64,000 nt of DNA from Methanobacterium sp. ERen5. Lineage in GTDB: Archaea > Methanobacteriota > Methanobacteria > Methanobacteriales > Methanobacteriaceae. The notes under the pieces are model-generated. The model worked only from the letters and a program-made list of their open reading frames with translations, made no database searches and had not been told where the DNA came from. The stretch spans positions 2,603,001 to 2,667,000 of the forward strand of contig CP099988.1 of assembly GCA_024167805.1 (NCBI GenBank), in the 5' to 3' direction. Position 1 is the stretch's first letter; the number at the start of each line of letters is the position of its first letter. Below are positions 10,878 to 22,417 of this stretch, piece by piece. The translations under genes were made by a program, and so were the position numbers.

Positions 10878-13004
10878 CGATATGAGTAAAGAGGAATTGG
10901 CAAAACAAAATCTTGAATTAACTCTTAAACTCAATGAAGCTGAAGAAACCCTGAGTGCAATTCAAAATGGGGAAATTGATGCCATTGTAACCAATCAGGA
11001 TTTAGAAAGTCCCCATGTTTACACCTTGGAAAGTGCCGATCATATCTACAGAATACTTGTACAGGAAATGAACGAAGGTGTTGCAACCTTAACACCCGAA
11101 GGAACGATCTTTTATTGTAACAACCATTTAGCATCATTAATACAGGTTCCCCTTGAAAAGGTGTCGGGACAAAAGTTGGAAAAGTATGTTGCAAAGGATG
11201 ATTTAACAACGTATCAAAACATGCTTACTAAAGGTTTAAAAACCAGGACAACAGGCGAAATATATCTACAATCAGCCAAAGGAACAAAAATTCCCGCGTA
11301 TATCTCAATTAATTCCATGAATGATTTAATAGGAGTTTACATTGTTATTACAGATTTAAGTGAAGAAAAGACTCATGAAAAACTTAAAGAAGTTTACAAG
11401 GAACTCACTGATAGCTTAAAGGAAATTAAAATCCGGGAAAATAAATTCAGAACTCTGTTTGAAAATAGTTTGTACGGAGTGTTGCTCGTAAAAGATATCA
11501 GTATTTTGGATGCAAACCCCGCTGCAGAAAAAATATTCGGATACTCTGAAACCGAACTCCAAAGTATTGATGCCAATAAAATTGTGGATCTTGGTGATTC
11601 ACAGTTCAAAAATATAGTTAAACAAGTGGAACTAACGGGTAAGGCAGATGGTGAACTTGTTTTAATGAAGAAAAATGGCACCAAATTTCCTGCAGAGATA
11701 TCAGTCAACCGCTTTGAAGATGATGGTGATAAACGTTCCACATTGGTTATTAAAGATATCACTGACCGTAAAAATGATGAATTACAATTAAAAAAGCATA
11801 GTGATGTGTTAGAATCTATTAACCAAGTGTTTAAGGAATCTCTAAATTTAAAAACTGAAGAGGATATTATTCAAACATGTGTTAAAATAGCTAAAGAATT
11901 GACCAAAAGTAAATATGGATTTTTCAAGTACCCCACTGGAAAATGTGTCTCGGATAAAGGTCATTTAAGTTCATATCCATGGAAATTATCTGAAAAACAC
12001 CAAGACATGAACAAAATAGAAGAATACTGGAAAACTTCTTTAACTGAAGGTAAATCCATAATAATCAACGACCTCCTAAATAATCAATCATACAACGGAT
12101 CGTACCACGAACATTATCCCATAAGTTCGCTATTAATTGTTCCTATAAAACAAGATCAGAATAATATTATTAGACTTCTTTTACTGACCAAGGAGGATGA
12201 ACTCTTCAATGAAGATCATAAAAATATTATTGAAGCTGTTTCCGGGGCTTTCGTTGAGGCATTAATGAGAAAAAGGGGAGAAATTACCATTAATGAAAAC
12301 ATCAAGAATCTGGCCAGATCAAACAACGAACTTGAACAGTATGCAAATATAATATCACATGATCTTCGCGAACCGCTTCGTATGATAACCAGTTTTTTAC
12401 AGTTGTTAGAAAAAAATATGATAATAAACTGGATAATGATGCCCATAACTACATAGAATTTGCTGTTAACGGTTCTAAAAGATTGAATGATATGATCAAT
12501 GATTTACTTGAATATTCCAGGGTAAGCAGTGCAAAAAGACAATTTCAACGCGTAAGTATCGAGAGTGTGATACAAGAAACTCTGACGAATTTGAAAATTC
12601 CCATTGAAGAGAGCAATGCCATTGTAACACATGATCCATTACCCCATGTGTACGGTGATAAAAATTTACTGGTTCAGTTGTTCCAAAACCTCATTTCAAA
12701 CTCCATTAAATACAAAGGTACAGGAACACCTCAAATACATATTAACGCAGTTAAAGAAACAGAAAATTATGTTTTTTCTGTTAAGGACAATGGCATTGGT
12801 ATCAGTACCAAAAATTTAGATAGTATATTCACCATATTCCATCGTTTGCATAGTAACGATGAATTTGATGGTACTGGAATAGGTCTTTCAATCGTGAAAA
12901 AAATTGTTCATGAGCATGGAGGAGAAATATGGGTGGAATCAGAACCCGATGTAGGAACTGAATTTTTCTTCACCATTCCAATAATTCTGGATGAAATGTC
13001 CTAA
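10861..13004 (+). CDS. PAS-PAS-GAF sensor histidine kinase coupled to kaiCBB, frame broken once
   Basis: This soluble kinase of 714 codons after repair has an N-terminal coiled coil, PAS at about 60-165, PAS at 195-300 and GAF at about 310-455. HisKA has its histidine in IISHDLREPLRM, and HATPase_c has N-box (QNLISNSIKYKG), G1 (VKDNGIGIS), F-box and G2 (GTGIGLSIVKK). The break is at the 7-A run 12410-12416; one added A gives LLEKKYDNKLDNDAHNYIEF, joining the two halves. The start is ATG 10861 with GGTGAT, inside the end of KaiB 2. By analogy with SasA, whose sensor is a KaiB fold, this is the likely output kinase of the cassette, but no response regulator is adjacent. Confidence 0.88.
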
Positions 13005-13173
13005 TCCCTCATATATTTTTTTATGTCATCAATTAGTTTATAACGAGTTAATTTAAAAGTTATAGGATTAATCAGGGATGCTGGAATTGAACATCTAAAT
13101 TTTTTATATACATTTTTATTTTCGTTAAGTTTTTACATGTCTAAGCCAATTATGGTTTGAGGAGAATTTTTTT

Positions 13174-13449
13174 ATGGTTAACTCTAATTTATTAATATTA
13201 ACAGGTTTTGGAGTGGTGATGCTGGGTATAGTGATGATATTTCTCGGAACTTTGTTACAATCATCCTCCGACAATCAGTTGAACTCAGACGGTTCAAACA
13301 CCAATATTCAAACTGGTGGGGTCATAATGATAGGTCCCATACCCATAATATTTGGTAACAACAAGGGAATGGTTGGTGTTTCAGTTGCCTTTGCAATAGT
13401 ACTCATGGTTATTTACTTTCTTCTGTTTTATAGGGGAAGGATTTTTTAA
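13174..13449 (+). CDS. DUF131 family membrane protein
   Basis: This 91-residue archaeal membrane protein has one helix at residues 5-28, a polar loop (SSSDNQLNSDGSN), the family signature GGVIMIGPIPIIFGNNKG, and a second helix at 65-86. The signature is what identifies DUF131 (PF01998), a family of unknown function seen in euryarchaea. The start follows GAGGAG. It is monocistronic, 170 bp after the kinase. Confidence 0.85.
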   Translation: MVNSNLLILTGFGVVMLGIVMIFLGTLLQSSSDNQLNSDGSNTNIQTGGVIMIGPIPIIFGNNKGMVGVSVAFAIVLMVIYFLLFYRGRIF

Positions 13450-13704
13450 GTTTACACAGTTCTTTGGTAGTATAACTTGCTTTAATGTTGTAACAGACAT
13501 GATACTCCGTTTTTTGACATAAACTTATATACCTCCAGATTATATTAGAAACTGTAATATTTCTTTTAAAGATTTGAACATGAGAATGTATACCATAAAG
13601 TAGGATACAGTTTAAATATACTACGAACAAGAATTCATTTAGAAAAATTTAATTTCACAAGTTCTTAAAACTACTAAATATTATTATCTATAAAAAGTGA
13701 TGCT

Positions 13705-14835
13705 ATGAAAATTTCTATCGTTATACCAGCCCTCAACGAAGAGGGGATAGTTGGAAAAACTGTAAGATCTGTTCCAGTGGAAGAGTTGGAAAAAAACGGA
13801 CTTGAAACAGAAATAGTGGTTGTTGACAATGCTTCCACAGATAACACAGCCAATGAGGCAAGAGAAGCAGGTGCAAGGGTTGTGCTAGGTCCTAAAAGGG
13901 GATATGGAAATGCTTATCTCACAGGTTTTAAGGAAGCAAAGGGTGATATCATAGTTATGGGGGATGCTGATGGAACCTATCCATTTCCCATGACCTACGA
14001 ATTCATACAACCAATACTCAGGGGAGAAGCAGATTTTGTGATGGGATCCAGGCTCAAGGGAGATATTAAACCCGGAGCCATGCCCGCACTTCACAGATAT
14101 GTGGGAAATCCATTTTTAACATGGATACTAAACTTCCTGTTCCATGCAGGAATATCTGATGCTCACTGCGGAATGAGGGCAATAAGGAAAGAAACTGCTG
14201 AAAAACTCGAACTCAAGAGTGGAGGCATGGAATTCGCATCTGAAATGGTTATAGAGGCAGCTCGAAAACATATAAAAATAGCTGAGATACCAATCGAGTA
14301 CTATCCTCGAGAGGGTGAATCTAAATTAAGTTCATTTGCTGATGGATGGAGACATTTAAGGTTCATGATGCTTTACCGTCCCACACCATTCCTGTTTGCA
14401 CCAGGAATTGTGGCTCTTGCAGTTGGAATATTTCTAACACTCACAGTTGCAGCGGCAGGAACATCAAGACTCCACACATTAATACTTGGAAGTTTACTCC
14501 TTATCATAGGCTACCAAATGGTTCTAGCTTGGCTGCACTTCGGTGCATTTGGAAGTGTCTACGGCTACTCCAAAAGTTCAGGCATAATCGAAAAGATCAT
14601 GAGTTACCATTCTCTTGGAAGAGAATTATTCGTAGGCTTTTTAATCCTTGCAGTGGGTGTAGTCGGAGGTTTGTATGTACTTTACAGCTGGAGTGTTGGT
14701 GGCTACGGATCACTTTACCAGTTGCAGTACGCAATGATGGCTCTCATATTATCCATAATCGGAATTCAAACCATATTCAGTGGAATGTTTTTAAGCCTAC
14801 TCTTACTTGCCAACGATTACAAAACAGACGATTAA
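13705..14835 (+). CDS. dolichyl-phosphate-sugar synthase-like GT2 with membrane domain
   Basis: This is a family 2 glycosyltransferase with a GT-A fold ([22 protein letters not shown], metal-binding GDADGTYPF), about 230 residues long. Three or four membrane helices follow from residue 232 to the end. This architecture fits polyprenyl-phosphate glucose/mannose synthases that make lipid-linked sugar donors on the cytoplasmic face. It opens a run of five same-strand genes ending at 20676 and would supply donors for the flanking glycan machinery. The exact sugar cannot be told. Confidence 0.9.
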   Translation: MKISIVIPALNEEGIVGKTVRSVPVEELEKNGLETEIVVVDNASTDNTANEAREAGARVVLGPKRGYGNAYLTGFKEAKGDIIVMGDADGTYPFPMTYEFIQPILRGEADFVMGSRLKGDIKPGAMPALHRYVGNPFLTWILNFLFHAGISDAHCGMRAIRKETAEKLELKSGGMEFASEMVIEAARKHIKIAEIPIEYYPREGESKLSSFADGWRHLRFMMLYRPTPFLFAPGIVALAVGIFLTLTVAAAGTSRLHTLILGSLLLIIGYQMVLAWLHFGAFGSVYGYSKSSGIIEKIMSYHSLGRELFVGFLILAVGVVGGLYVLYSWSVGGYGSLYQLQYAMMALILSIIGIQTIFSGMFLSLLLLANDYKTDD

Positions 14836-14872
14836 TTTGGGTTAGAAAAATCGAATTTTTAGGTTGAAAACC

Positions 14873-16012
14873 ATGAAAATAGCATTCATCTACGATGCTG
14901 CATATCCCTGGGTTAAGGGAGGTGCTGAGAGAAGGATCTATGAACTCTCAACCAGACTGGTTAAAAGGGGACATGAAGTGCACTGGTACTCCCTTGCATG
15001 GTGGTGGGAGGAAAGGAAGCTAATGGATATTGAAATGGATGGAATCAAACTCCATGGAGTGTCCAAACCCAAACCCCTCTACACCGAGGATCGAAGATCC
15101 ATCAAGGAAGCTATTTTTTTCAGCCTACACCTTATAAAACCCATCATGAATGAAAAATTTGATGTGGTTGATTGTCAGGGATTTCCTTTCTTCTCAAGTT
15201 TCGTATGTAAATTTCACCAGGCCATTGGAAGGTCTAAGACGGTAATAACCCTCCATGAGGTTTGGGGCGATTACTGGTACGAATACCTTGGAAGAGCTGG
15301 AATATTCGGAAAACTGGTTGAAAGATCCATGCTCGCACTCACAGACCGATTTATCACAGTGAGCAATAAAACAGAACGAGATCTACAATCCATAAAAAGA
15401 ACAGATAAATCCCATTTGGTGCCTAATGGTATAGACCTATATCAGATTATGAATGTGAAACCCGCAAAAACTGGTTTTGAACTGTTGTTTGTAGGAAGGC
15501 TCATAAAGGAAAAAAAGGTTGATCTACTCTTGAGATCCCTTCCCAAGGTCTTGGAAACCTGTCCAGATATTAAGTGCATGGTGGTGGGTGATGGACCTGA
15601 AAGATCCAGACTCGAAGGACTTTGCAGAGAATTAGAACTCACTGCTACAGTGGAGTTTGCAGGTTTTATGGAGGGTTACAACGAACTCATAAGCACCATG
15701 AAATCCTCTGAAGTACTTGTACTCCCATCTGAAAGGGAAGGATTTGGAATGGTGGTTGTTGAAGCCAATGCCTGTGGAATTCCAGTTGTGGTTGTTGATT
15801 ATCCGATGAATGCAGCCAAAGACCTTGTGCAGGAAGGACAAAATGGATACATATCAAAACCAGACCCCAAAGACCTGGCCCAAACCATAATAAAAACCCT
15901 TAAAAACAAGGAAAATATGGTAAAAACCTCAATATCCATGTCGAAAAACTATGACTGGGATAAAATTGTGGACGGACTGGAAAAAGTGTACATTCAAACC
16001 CACAACGATTAA
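14873..16012 (+). CDS. GT4 family glycosyltransferase
   Basis: This is a GT-B fold retaining glycosyltransferase. The N-terminal acceptor domain begins MKIAFIYDAAYPWVKGGAE; the C-terminal donor domain begins about residue 205 (FELLFVGRLIKEKKVDLL) and holds the GT4 E-x7-E motif (SEREGFGMVVVEANACG). The length of 379 aa is typical. ATG 14873 is preferred over TTG 14864 because AGGTTGA lies just before it. It lies 37 bp after the GT2 gene in the same apparent operon. Donor and acceptor are unknown; it probably adds a hexose to a surface glycan. Confidence 0.88.
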   Translation: MKIAFIYDAAYPWVKGGAERRIYELSTRLVKRGHEVHWYSLAWWWEERKLMDIEMDGIKLHGVSKPKPLYTEDRRSIKEAIFFSLHLIKPIMNEKFDVVDCQGFPFFSSFVCKFHQAIGRSKTVITLHEVWGDYWYEYLGRAGIFGKLVERSMLALTDRFITVSNKTERDLQSIKRTDKSHLVPNGIDLYQIMNVKPAKTGFELLFVGRLIKEKKVDLLLRSLPKVLETCPDIKCMVVGDGPERSRLEGLCRELELTATVEFAGFMEGYNELISTMKSSEVLVLPSEREGFGMVVVEANACGIPVVVVDYPMNAAKDLVQEGQNGYISKPDPKDLAQTIIKTLKNKENMVKTSISMSKNYDWDKIVDGLEKVYIQTHND

Positions 16013-16153
16013 AACCCTTAATTATAACCATTGGGAACTGTTTATGGAAACTGTGAATATAACTGTGATATGAAATTTTAACTGTTACTTGAGATTTATT
16101 TAGTAATAATTTTTCAAAATTGGATTCATAAGATTTATGTGAGTGATTTAAAA

Positions 16154-17272
16154 ATGAGGATAGTTCAAACACCTGTGAGATTTTATCCCTTCATAGGAGG
16201 GGTAGAAAACTATGTTTATTACCTTTCCAAGGAACTTGTAAATTTAGGCCACAATGTTAAGGTGGTTTGTGCAAATGAACCCAAAGTTGAAGCAGAGCAG
16301 AATGTTGATGGAGTGGAAGTATCAAGGCTCAACTACCTCTTCAAGGTAGCCAACACCAACATCACACCGAACCTGCCATTTAAGCTCAGGGGAGAAGAAT
16401 TTGACATCATCCACACCCACGTGCCAACTCCTTGGAGTGCAGATTGGAGCAGGATCATAGCCAACAGAAGGAACAAACCATTGGTTGTGACCTATCACAA
16501 TGACATAATAGGCACGGGATTTGCCAATCACGTAGCTAATTTTTATAATAAAACCGCACTTAAAAAACTTTTAAATCGTGCTGATAAAATTATAATCACC
16601 CAGCCCAACTATCTAAACTACTCACCCTATCTTTCAAGTTATGAAAACAAGGTAGAGGTCATACCCAACGGTGTTGATGTGGACAAGTTCAAACCACTGA
16701 ACATTGAAAGGAAACAAAATACACTGTTCTTCTTAAGTCTTCTCGATGAATTCCATGGATATAAAGGACTGGACTATCTCTTGGAAGCTTTACAAATTGT
16801 TAAAAAATCCATAGTGGATGTGAAACTCATTGTCGGTGGTAAAGGTGTTCTCATGGATCATTACATTCAAAAGGCAGAATCCATGGGTTTAAAAGCTAAT
16901 GTGGAGTTCCATGGTTTTATTCCAGATGAATCCATGGCCATGTACTACAGTCAGGCCAACCTATTCATACTTCCATCAATTTCATCACTTCAGGAAGGCT
17001 TTGGAATTGTGGCCCTGGAAGCCCTGGCATGTGAAACACCAGTAATTACAACGGATATTGTTGGAGTATCAGCCGATCTTAAAGAGAAAAAGGCCGGGCT
17101 TAGTGTGGTTCCTAAAAACTCCCAAGTACTTGCTCGTGCCATAATCAAACTCCTTGGTGACGATGAGCTTCGAAGCAAGATGGGTGTTAATGGCCGTAAC
17201 CTTGTAAAAGCCAGTTACACTTGGAAGGGTATTGCCCGGAAGATGGAAAAGGTTTATTATGAATTAATATAA
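16154..17272 (+). CDS. GT4 family glycosyltransferase
   Basis: This 372-residue GT-B glycosyltransferase has the glycine-rich acceptor loop [24 protein letters not shown], and a donor domain from about residue 190 with [16 protein letters not shown] carrying the E-x7-E signature. The protein is soluble. The start is ATG 16154; the longer GTG form at 16139 lies over the GTGA ribosome-binding region. It probably builds the same surface glycan as its neighbours. Confidence 0.88.
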   Translation: MRIVQTPVRFYPFIGGVENYVYYLSKELVNLGHNVKVVCANEPKVEAEQNVDGVEVSRLNYLFKVANTNITPNLPFKLRGEEFDIIHTHVPTPWSADWSRIIANRRNKPLVVTYHNDIIGTGFANHVANFYNKTALKKLLNRADKIIITQPNYLNYSPYLSSYENKVEVIPNGVDVDKFKPLNIERKQNTLFFLSLLDEFHGYKGLDYLLEALQIVKKSIVDVKLIVGGKGVLMDHYIQKAESMGLKANVEFHGFIPDESMAMYYSQANLFILPSISSLQEGFGIVALEALACETPVITTDIVGVSADLKEKKAGLSVVPKNSQVLARAIIKLLGDDELRSKMGVNGRNLVKASYTWKGIARKMEKVYYELI

Positions 17273-17378
17273 AATTAATTAAATCATCAAACTGTAAAAG
17301 CATACAATTTAATTTTAATACATTATAAGGGAATATTTAACAACTTTCATGTCATAGATTTTCTGGAGATATATTATA

Positions 17379-19496
17379 ATGATGGATAAACTAAAGAATT
17401 TTGGGATAAAAAGCTGGATATTAACCCTGTTTGCTCTGCTCCTAGTAACAGACCTCATGGTTGTCCTTAACATTCCATACCTCAGGGAATTAACTGTATT
17501 TATAACGCTCACAATCGTTCCTGGCCTTTTGATCGTGCATATCATGAGGCTAAATAAGCTTGAATTTCTAAAGAAACTGGTTTTAAGTGTGGGTCTGAGT
17601 ATTTCCATCATCATATTTTCAGGCCTAGTACTAAACACCCTTTACCCATTGATATTAAAACCACTTTCACTCGTCCCGTTACTGGTTTTATACAACATGA
17701 TCATAGTTGTACTGGGAGTTATAGCTTACAAAAGAAACAAAGACGATTTCGTTCTGGGAAAGTTCTTAAATATAGATCTGAACTTCAATGGTAAATCCAC
17801 AGCACTCATGATAGCACCATTATTTTTCCCTATCATGGCTGTAATAGGCACTTACCTCATGAACAACTTTGAAAACAATTCTGTTCTCATTTTAATGCTT
17901 TTACTCATACCAGTTTACATGATTGTTCTTGCAGCCTTTAGGAAACAGGCTTCTAAATCTACATATCCAATTGCTTTATGGTCAATTGGACTGGGAATTC
18001 TTTTGATGTATGGTTTAACAAGTTCACATATCATGGGAAGGGATATAAACAGTGAATATTACTGTTTCTTTTTGACCATTACCAACAACCATTGGAACAT
18101 CATGGACTTTTACAATCCATACAACGCTTGTTTGAGTCTTAACATACTTCCATCTGTTTACCAGGTGCTTTCAGGATTAGATCCTGAGTACGTTTTCAAG
18201 CTTTACAATGCATTTATAGCATCTGTAACACCACTTATACTCTACATAGTTGCAAACAAGTATTTGAAAAGGAGATATGCCTTTTTTGCTTCCCTCCTCT
18301 TTGTGTTCCAAATATTTTTCTTCAACTTCCTAGGTGCCATAAGACAGGAAATAGCCATCCTATTCTTCTTCTTAGCATTCATGGTTATTTTAAGCCATGA
18401 TTTTACGAAAACCCAGAAGAAGGTTTTGTTTTTAATTTTCATGTTTTCGCTCATTGTTTCTCATTACAGTACCGCCTACGTTGCATTTGCACTCACAGTA
18501 CCCATACTGCTCTTGCCACTTTTAAGGAGCTTGTACCACGATCATAAGATGAATTATGAAAATTTTGACATCATCCTGATAACCCTAGTTTTCATTGGAA
18601 TATGGTACCTATTATATGCACATATACAGTTGAGTGCAGGTACCCAAGCTGTTCAAACAACCATAGCTGCTTCAACAGGACCAAGTAATGGCTCGAATTT
18701 TGCAACGAGTAAAGGAGATTTTGTTCTGGGAGTGCTTGGAATCAAACTTAAAAGTTTGCCAAACACCCTGAGTGTTATTGCTCACGACTTGATATTTGGA
18801 ACCATACTCATAGGTCTCTTGGAAATTGTGAGGAGGTTAAGTCACTACAAAGAAAAATTTGGTACAGAATTTATAATTGGAGTGGTAATTTCACTTCTCT
18901 TATTGGTGATGTTCATTGTACTGCCCTACATATCTCTTGCCTACGACCCTGCAAGACTCTTCTTCCAGGTGCTAATATTCCTTGCTCCGGTGTTCATCAT
19001 TGGTTGCATGGCCATAGCCAAATTCATACACAGACCTAAATGGGACATTGTAATAATACTATTCCTATTAATATCCCTCTTTAGCTGTGCCAGCTATTTA
19101 CAGTACCATTTCACAGGCATGCCTTATTCTGCTACCTATGATTCCAATGGAACTGTCAGGGGTGAAGTGTTTGTAAATGGAAGTGAGCTTTCAGGTGTGA
19201 CATGGCTTCAAAACAACAGGATCGATGGTCTTCCAATCTATGGAGACATGAGAGAAACAAGTAGATTTGGTCTTGCAAATTTCAGAGAGGCCAATTTAAA
19301 CACCAGTTTCTTCCAGTGGAACCAAACAGTTCCATCTCAATCAGGATACATCTACATGGGAAGTCTTAACGTTAACAAGAATGAGGTACTTCAGATCTAT
19401 GATGACATCCAAATAACGGACATGACTATCTACGATTACATTTTACAGGGTAAGGATGTCATATACAACAGTGGAGGAAGTCAGATATGGACCTGA
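17379..19496 (+). CDS. DUF2206 multi-span membrane protein
   Basis: This large integral membrane protein (705 aa) has about a dozen hydrophobic helices between residues 13 and 575 and a soluble C-terminal part of about 125 residues. It fits DUF2206, a methanobacterial membrane family found in glycan loci. The layout of many helices plus a C-terminal extracytoplasmic part resembles GT-C transferases or polymerases that use lipid-linked sugars, which is inference. It is a paralog of the gene at 44411: both open with a similar N-terminal block containing FVPGYLILRI- or IVPGLLIVHI-type sequence. GGAGAT precedes the ATG. Its end overlaps the next glycosyltransferase. Confidence 0.82.
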   Translation: MMDKLKNFGIKSWILTLFALLLVTDLMVVLNIPYLRELTVFITLTIVPGLLIVHIMRLNKLEFLKKLVLSVGLSISIIIFSGLVLNTLYPLILKPLSLVPLLVLYNMIIVVLGVIAYKRNKDDFVLGKFLNIDLNFNGKSTALMIAPLFFPIMAVIGTYLMNNFENNSVLILMLLLIPVYMIVLAAFRKQASKSTYPIALWSIGLGILLMYGLTSSHIMGRDINSEYYCFFLTITNNHWNIMDFYNPYNACLSLNILPSVYQVLSGLDPEYVFKLYNAFIASVTPLILYIVANKYLKRRYAFFASLLFVFQIFFFNFLGAIRQEIAILFFFLAFMVILSHDFTKTQKKVLFLIFMFSLIVSHYSTAYVAFALTVPILLLPLLRSLYHDHKMNYENFDIILITLVFIGIWYLLYAHIQLSAGTQAVQTTIAASTGPSNGSNFATSKGDFVLGVLGIKLKSLPNTLSVIAHDLIFGTILIGLLEIVRRLSHYKEKFGTEFIIGVVISLLLLVMFIVLPYISLAYDPARLFFQVLIFLAPVFIIGCMAIAKFIHRPKWDIVIILFLLISLFSCASYLQYHFTGMPYSATYDSNGTVRGEVFVNGSELSGVTWLQNNRIDGLPIYGDMRETSRFGLANFREANLNTSFFQWNQTVPSQSGYIYMGSLNVNKNEVLQIYDDIQITDMTIYDYILQGKDVIYNSGGSQIWT

Positions 19497-20676
19497 AATC
19501 TGCTGGATCCGATGATGCTAGATCTGTTACCAAAACTGATACTAAAATATTGATGGTTCACCACACCGCAATGTGGTACAGAAAACCTTTTTTCGAATGT
19601 TAAGTGAGATTTATCCAATAAAATTTTTATTTACCAACGTTGACAGATACAACAAGACCTACGACACAGAACTATCACGAAAAATTGAAGGACTGGATGG
19701 TGTGGATTACACCGTTGTTAAAAACTATCACGGACTCTCACTCGGAGCCATGAAAGCAACCATGGGAGATTACGATGTTTTTGTAGGTGGTAGCTGGGAT
19801 ACCTTGACAGATCTCATTGAAACCATGATTTACTTTGTTGTGGTTAAAATTAGGAGGAAACCTTTCATTCTATGGAGGGAAGACTGGGATTGGAATGTTA
19901 AATCCCTGAAAAGATCCCTGGTTAAGAAGTTTGCAGGTTTCATTGGTAGAAATGTGGATGCTGTGTTGGTTCCAGGAACTAAGCACAGGGAATTTTTCAC
20001 TAAGTTGGGTGTTAAAACTGAAAATGTGTTTATAATGCCCAATGTAAGCAATATAGAAGCGAAAGAACAGGATAAACTAAACAGGGCACAGATACAAGAA
20101 GAACTGGGACTGGAAAACAAGAAAGTTGCATTGTACGTTGGCAGACTCATTGATCTTAAGGGTGTGGATTATCTTATTAAGGGTTTTAAGGGTGTAACTG
20201 AGAAGCTTGATGATGCCGTGCTTCTAATTGTGGGTGAGGGTCCTGAGAAACCTGCACTAGAATCCTTAACTTCCAAGCTTGGTATGGATGGTGAGGTTAT
20301 ATTCACAGGAAATATTGATAACTCCAAACTTGGAGCCTACTACATGGTTTCAGATCTTTTTGTTCTGCCCTCAATCACAACCTACTTTGCTGATGCATGT
20401 CCACTGGTTGTTAATGAAGCCATGTATTTTTCTAAACCTGTTATAACGAGTGATGGTGTTGGAACCACCTTCATGATAAAGGAAGGGGAGAATGGTTACG
20501 TTGTACCCGAGAGAAATTCAGAAGCCTTGAAAATTGCTATTTTAACTGTGCTATCTGATCCAGAACTCATTGAGAAAATGGGCCTAGCATCTAAAAAACT
20601 AATTGAAACCAAATTCAGATATGACAACATGATCCAAGGATTTAATCAAGCCATTGAACATGTTCAAAATAAATAA
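19487..20676 (+). CDS. GT4 family glycosyltransferase, frame broken near the N-terminus
   Basis: The GT-B C-terminal domain ([18 protein letters not shown], then [16 protein letters not shown]) and typical length identify a GT4 enzyme. The long frame starts at 19573, but the N-terminus lies upstream in another frame. ATG 19487 has GGAGG eight bases before it and overlaps the DUF2206 stop; it reads through [16 protein letters not shown], a normal GT4 beginning. One T is missing in the run 19588-19593. Repair gives 396 residues. It is the last gene of the 13.7-20.7 kb operon and is probably translationally coupled to DUF2206. Confidence 0.85.
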
Positions 20677-21156
20677 ACTAATTTTTTTATCGAACATAAA
20701 TTATTTCCAAGAACAGCTATTATTGGTATATGCTCATGATTGTATTGTTCCATGTAGACTGGCTACTTATTTGGTGGGAAGTTTCGATGATACTCATGTT
20801 TTAGGCCAGAATCCACTTAGCAAATCATCAGTTCGCTGTGGAAATATTTGTATAAAGATGGGGTTTGTACAGTATTCTTTTGTCTTGAGAAGAAAATGAA
20901 TTTAATAGTTTATGAATTCCCATGATTAATTCGAATTATTATAAATTCTATCTTATTTTTCAATAAATCCTATGTCTTCATTCATGATACTTATTTGTTT
21001 AAAAAAATTTTATTGTTAAAAAAGTGAAAATGGAATTCAATATTATATATTATTGATTTACTTTTTAAAAAAGGGTTTGAGTGGATGATGTGTTTCATCC
21101 ATCCACATATTTAGGTATCTGTAGTTTCTTGTTTTCTGGTAATCCAGTTCATATCA
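20677..21156. other. intergenic, no gene supported
   Basis: 480 bp between convergent transcription units. A T-run just after 20676 may end the glycosyltransferase transcript. The stretch 20740-20900 has somewhat more G+C than usual spacers and an open frame of 81 codons, but no recognisable protein on either strand, so it may be decayed coding DNA. Confidence 0.4.
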
Positions 21157-22412
21157 TCATGTTTTTTCTGATGTTAGTCTGGATTTTGAGAACAGGTACA
21201 CTCCTATGACAAACAGTATGGCTGTGAGTACTACTGCTGCGGCCATATTGTAAACTATACTGTTCCAACCTCCTCCATTGGTTAAAACTGTTCGAAGTGC
21301 TGTTGCTATCTGGTACCATGGTAGGATGGAGTATATTTGGACTGGTTGGCCCATGAATGTTCCTATAACCACTTGTGGCAGTTGGAAGAATGCTCCAACT
21401 AAGAAACTCAAAGGCACTGCTATCAGCGTTCCAAGCTGACTTGCCTGTGGAGGGTTTTTAGCAAAGGATGCTATTATCATACCCAGCGATATTGAAGCCA
21501 CACCACCAACAACACCAATTATCACAGCTAATATTATGCTGTTAAAACCTCCCTGCCAATGGAATCCGAAGATTATGGCAACTCCTAGGAGTATGATGAT
21601 CTGTGCACCTGCCACAAGGGACCATGGTAACAGCCCCCGAATAAGTAGTCAAAGGAAGTCATCTCTGATAGTTTAAGTCTCCTGAGTGTTCCACTCTCAA
21701 CTTCCTTGGTTAACATTGCTGCAACACTGGTTGAAAGCAGTAAAATTGCAAACACCATCATTCCAGGTGCTATGTAATCGAAAGCTGTGAAGGATTGTGT
21801 TCCTGGAATACCTTCCACACTGGTCTGGATAAATTCTTGCGGCTCTACTCCACCCATTGCACCTATAACACCATCTTGATACGATCCAACGGCACCTGTG
21901 AGTATACTGAGTGATGTTCCAAATCCACTGTAACCCTTATCACCACGAATAATTAGTTTACTTGTGACATTGCTTGTTGAACTGTTTAGAGTCACAGCTC
22001 CAGCTGAACCCGTACCCTGAACAGTTTGTGCCATGTCAACCATTGATTGGGAGAAACCAGCAGGTATGATCAACTCCAGATCCACATTCCTCTGCTTCAC
22101 CAGGTTTGATGCATTGGCTTCCGATGTTTGAGTGATGTTGAACAGGTTAACATCGGTGTCTTGATATTTCAGACCCTTCATGGTGTCTGTGAAGTTGTCA
22201 CCGTAGTTCACAGTTGTTCCATTGGGCAGTGTCACTCCTGTATCGAGGTTTACGACTGCTATGCTGTTGGGTTCATTGTTTTGACCCATTGTTCCAAATG
22301 CAAAGCTGAAAATGAGCATGAAAAATATTGGAAGGAGCAGTAAGAAAAATAATCCCCTTCTATCCCTAAGTAGTTCTTTTAAATCTTTTGAAGCTATACT
22401 CATGAATTTCAT
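21157..22412 (-). CDS. ABC-2 type exporter permease, frame broken once
   Basis: This is an ABC-2 membrane subunit. Helix 1 is at residues 18-40 (GLFFLLLLPIFFMLIFSFAF), followed by a large extracytoplasmic domain of about 170 residues and then five helices. The break is at the C5 run 21634-21638 on the plus strand; one added base gives DYLFGGLLPWSLVAGAQ, joining both parts into 418 residues. The start is ATG 22412 behind GGGAGTGA, next to the ATPase stop. With the ATPase it forms a daunorubicin/drug- or lipid-type exporter; the substrate is unknown. It is part of the PadR-controlled operon. Confidence 0.87.
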
Positions 22413-22417
22413 TTTTT

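Noticed and set aside
13030..13060. TATAACGAGTTAAT as a fifth copy of the sulfur-type palindrome
   Set aside because: The half-sites are 2 bp apart instead of 4, the sequence lies behind the kai kinase, and the next gene (DUF131) has no sulfur link.
14346..14867. 173-codon plus-strand ORF inside the GT2 membrane domain
   Set aside because: It is a shadow frame of the glycosyltransferase at 13705, rich in Ser/Cys/His, with no start signal of its own.
20654..20899. 81-codon plus-strand ORF after the GT4 gene
   Set aside because: It begins inside the GT4 gene in another frame, lacks a ribosome binding site and resembles no known protein; possibly decayed DNA.
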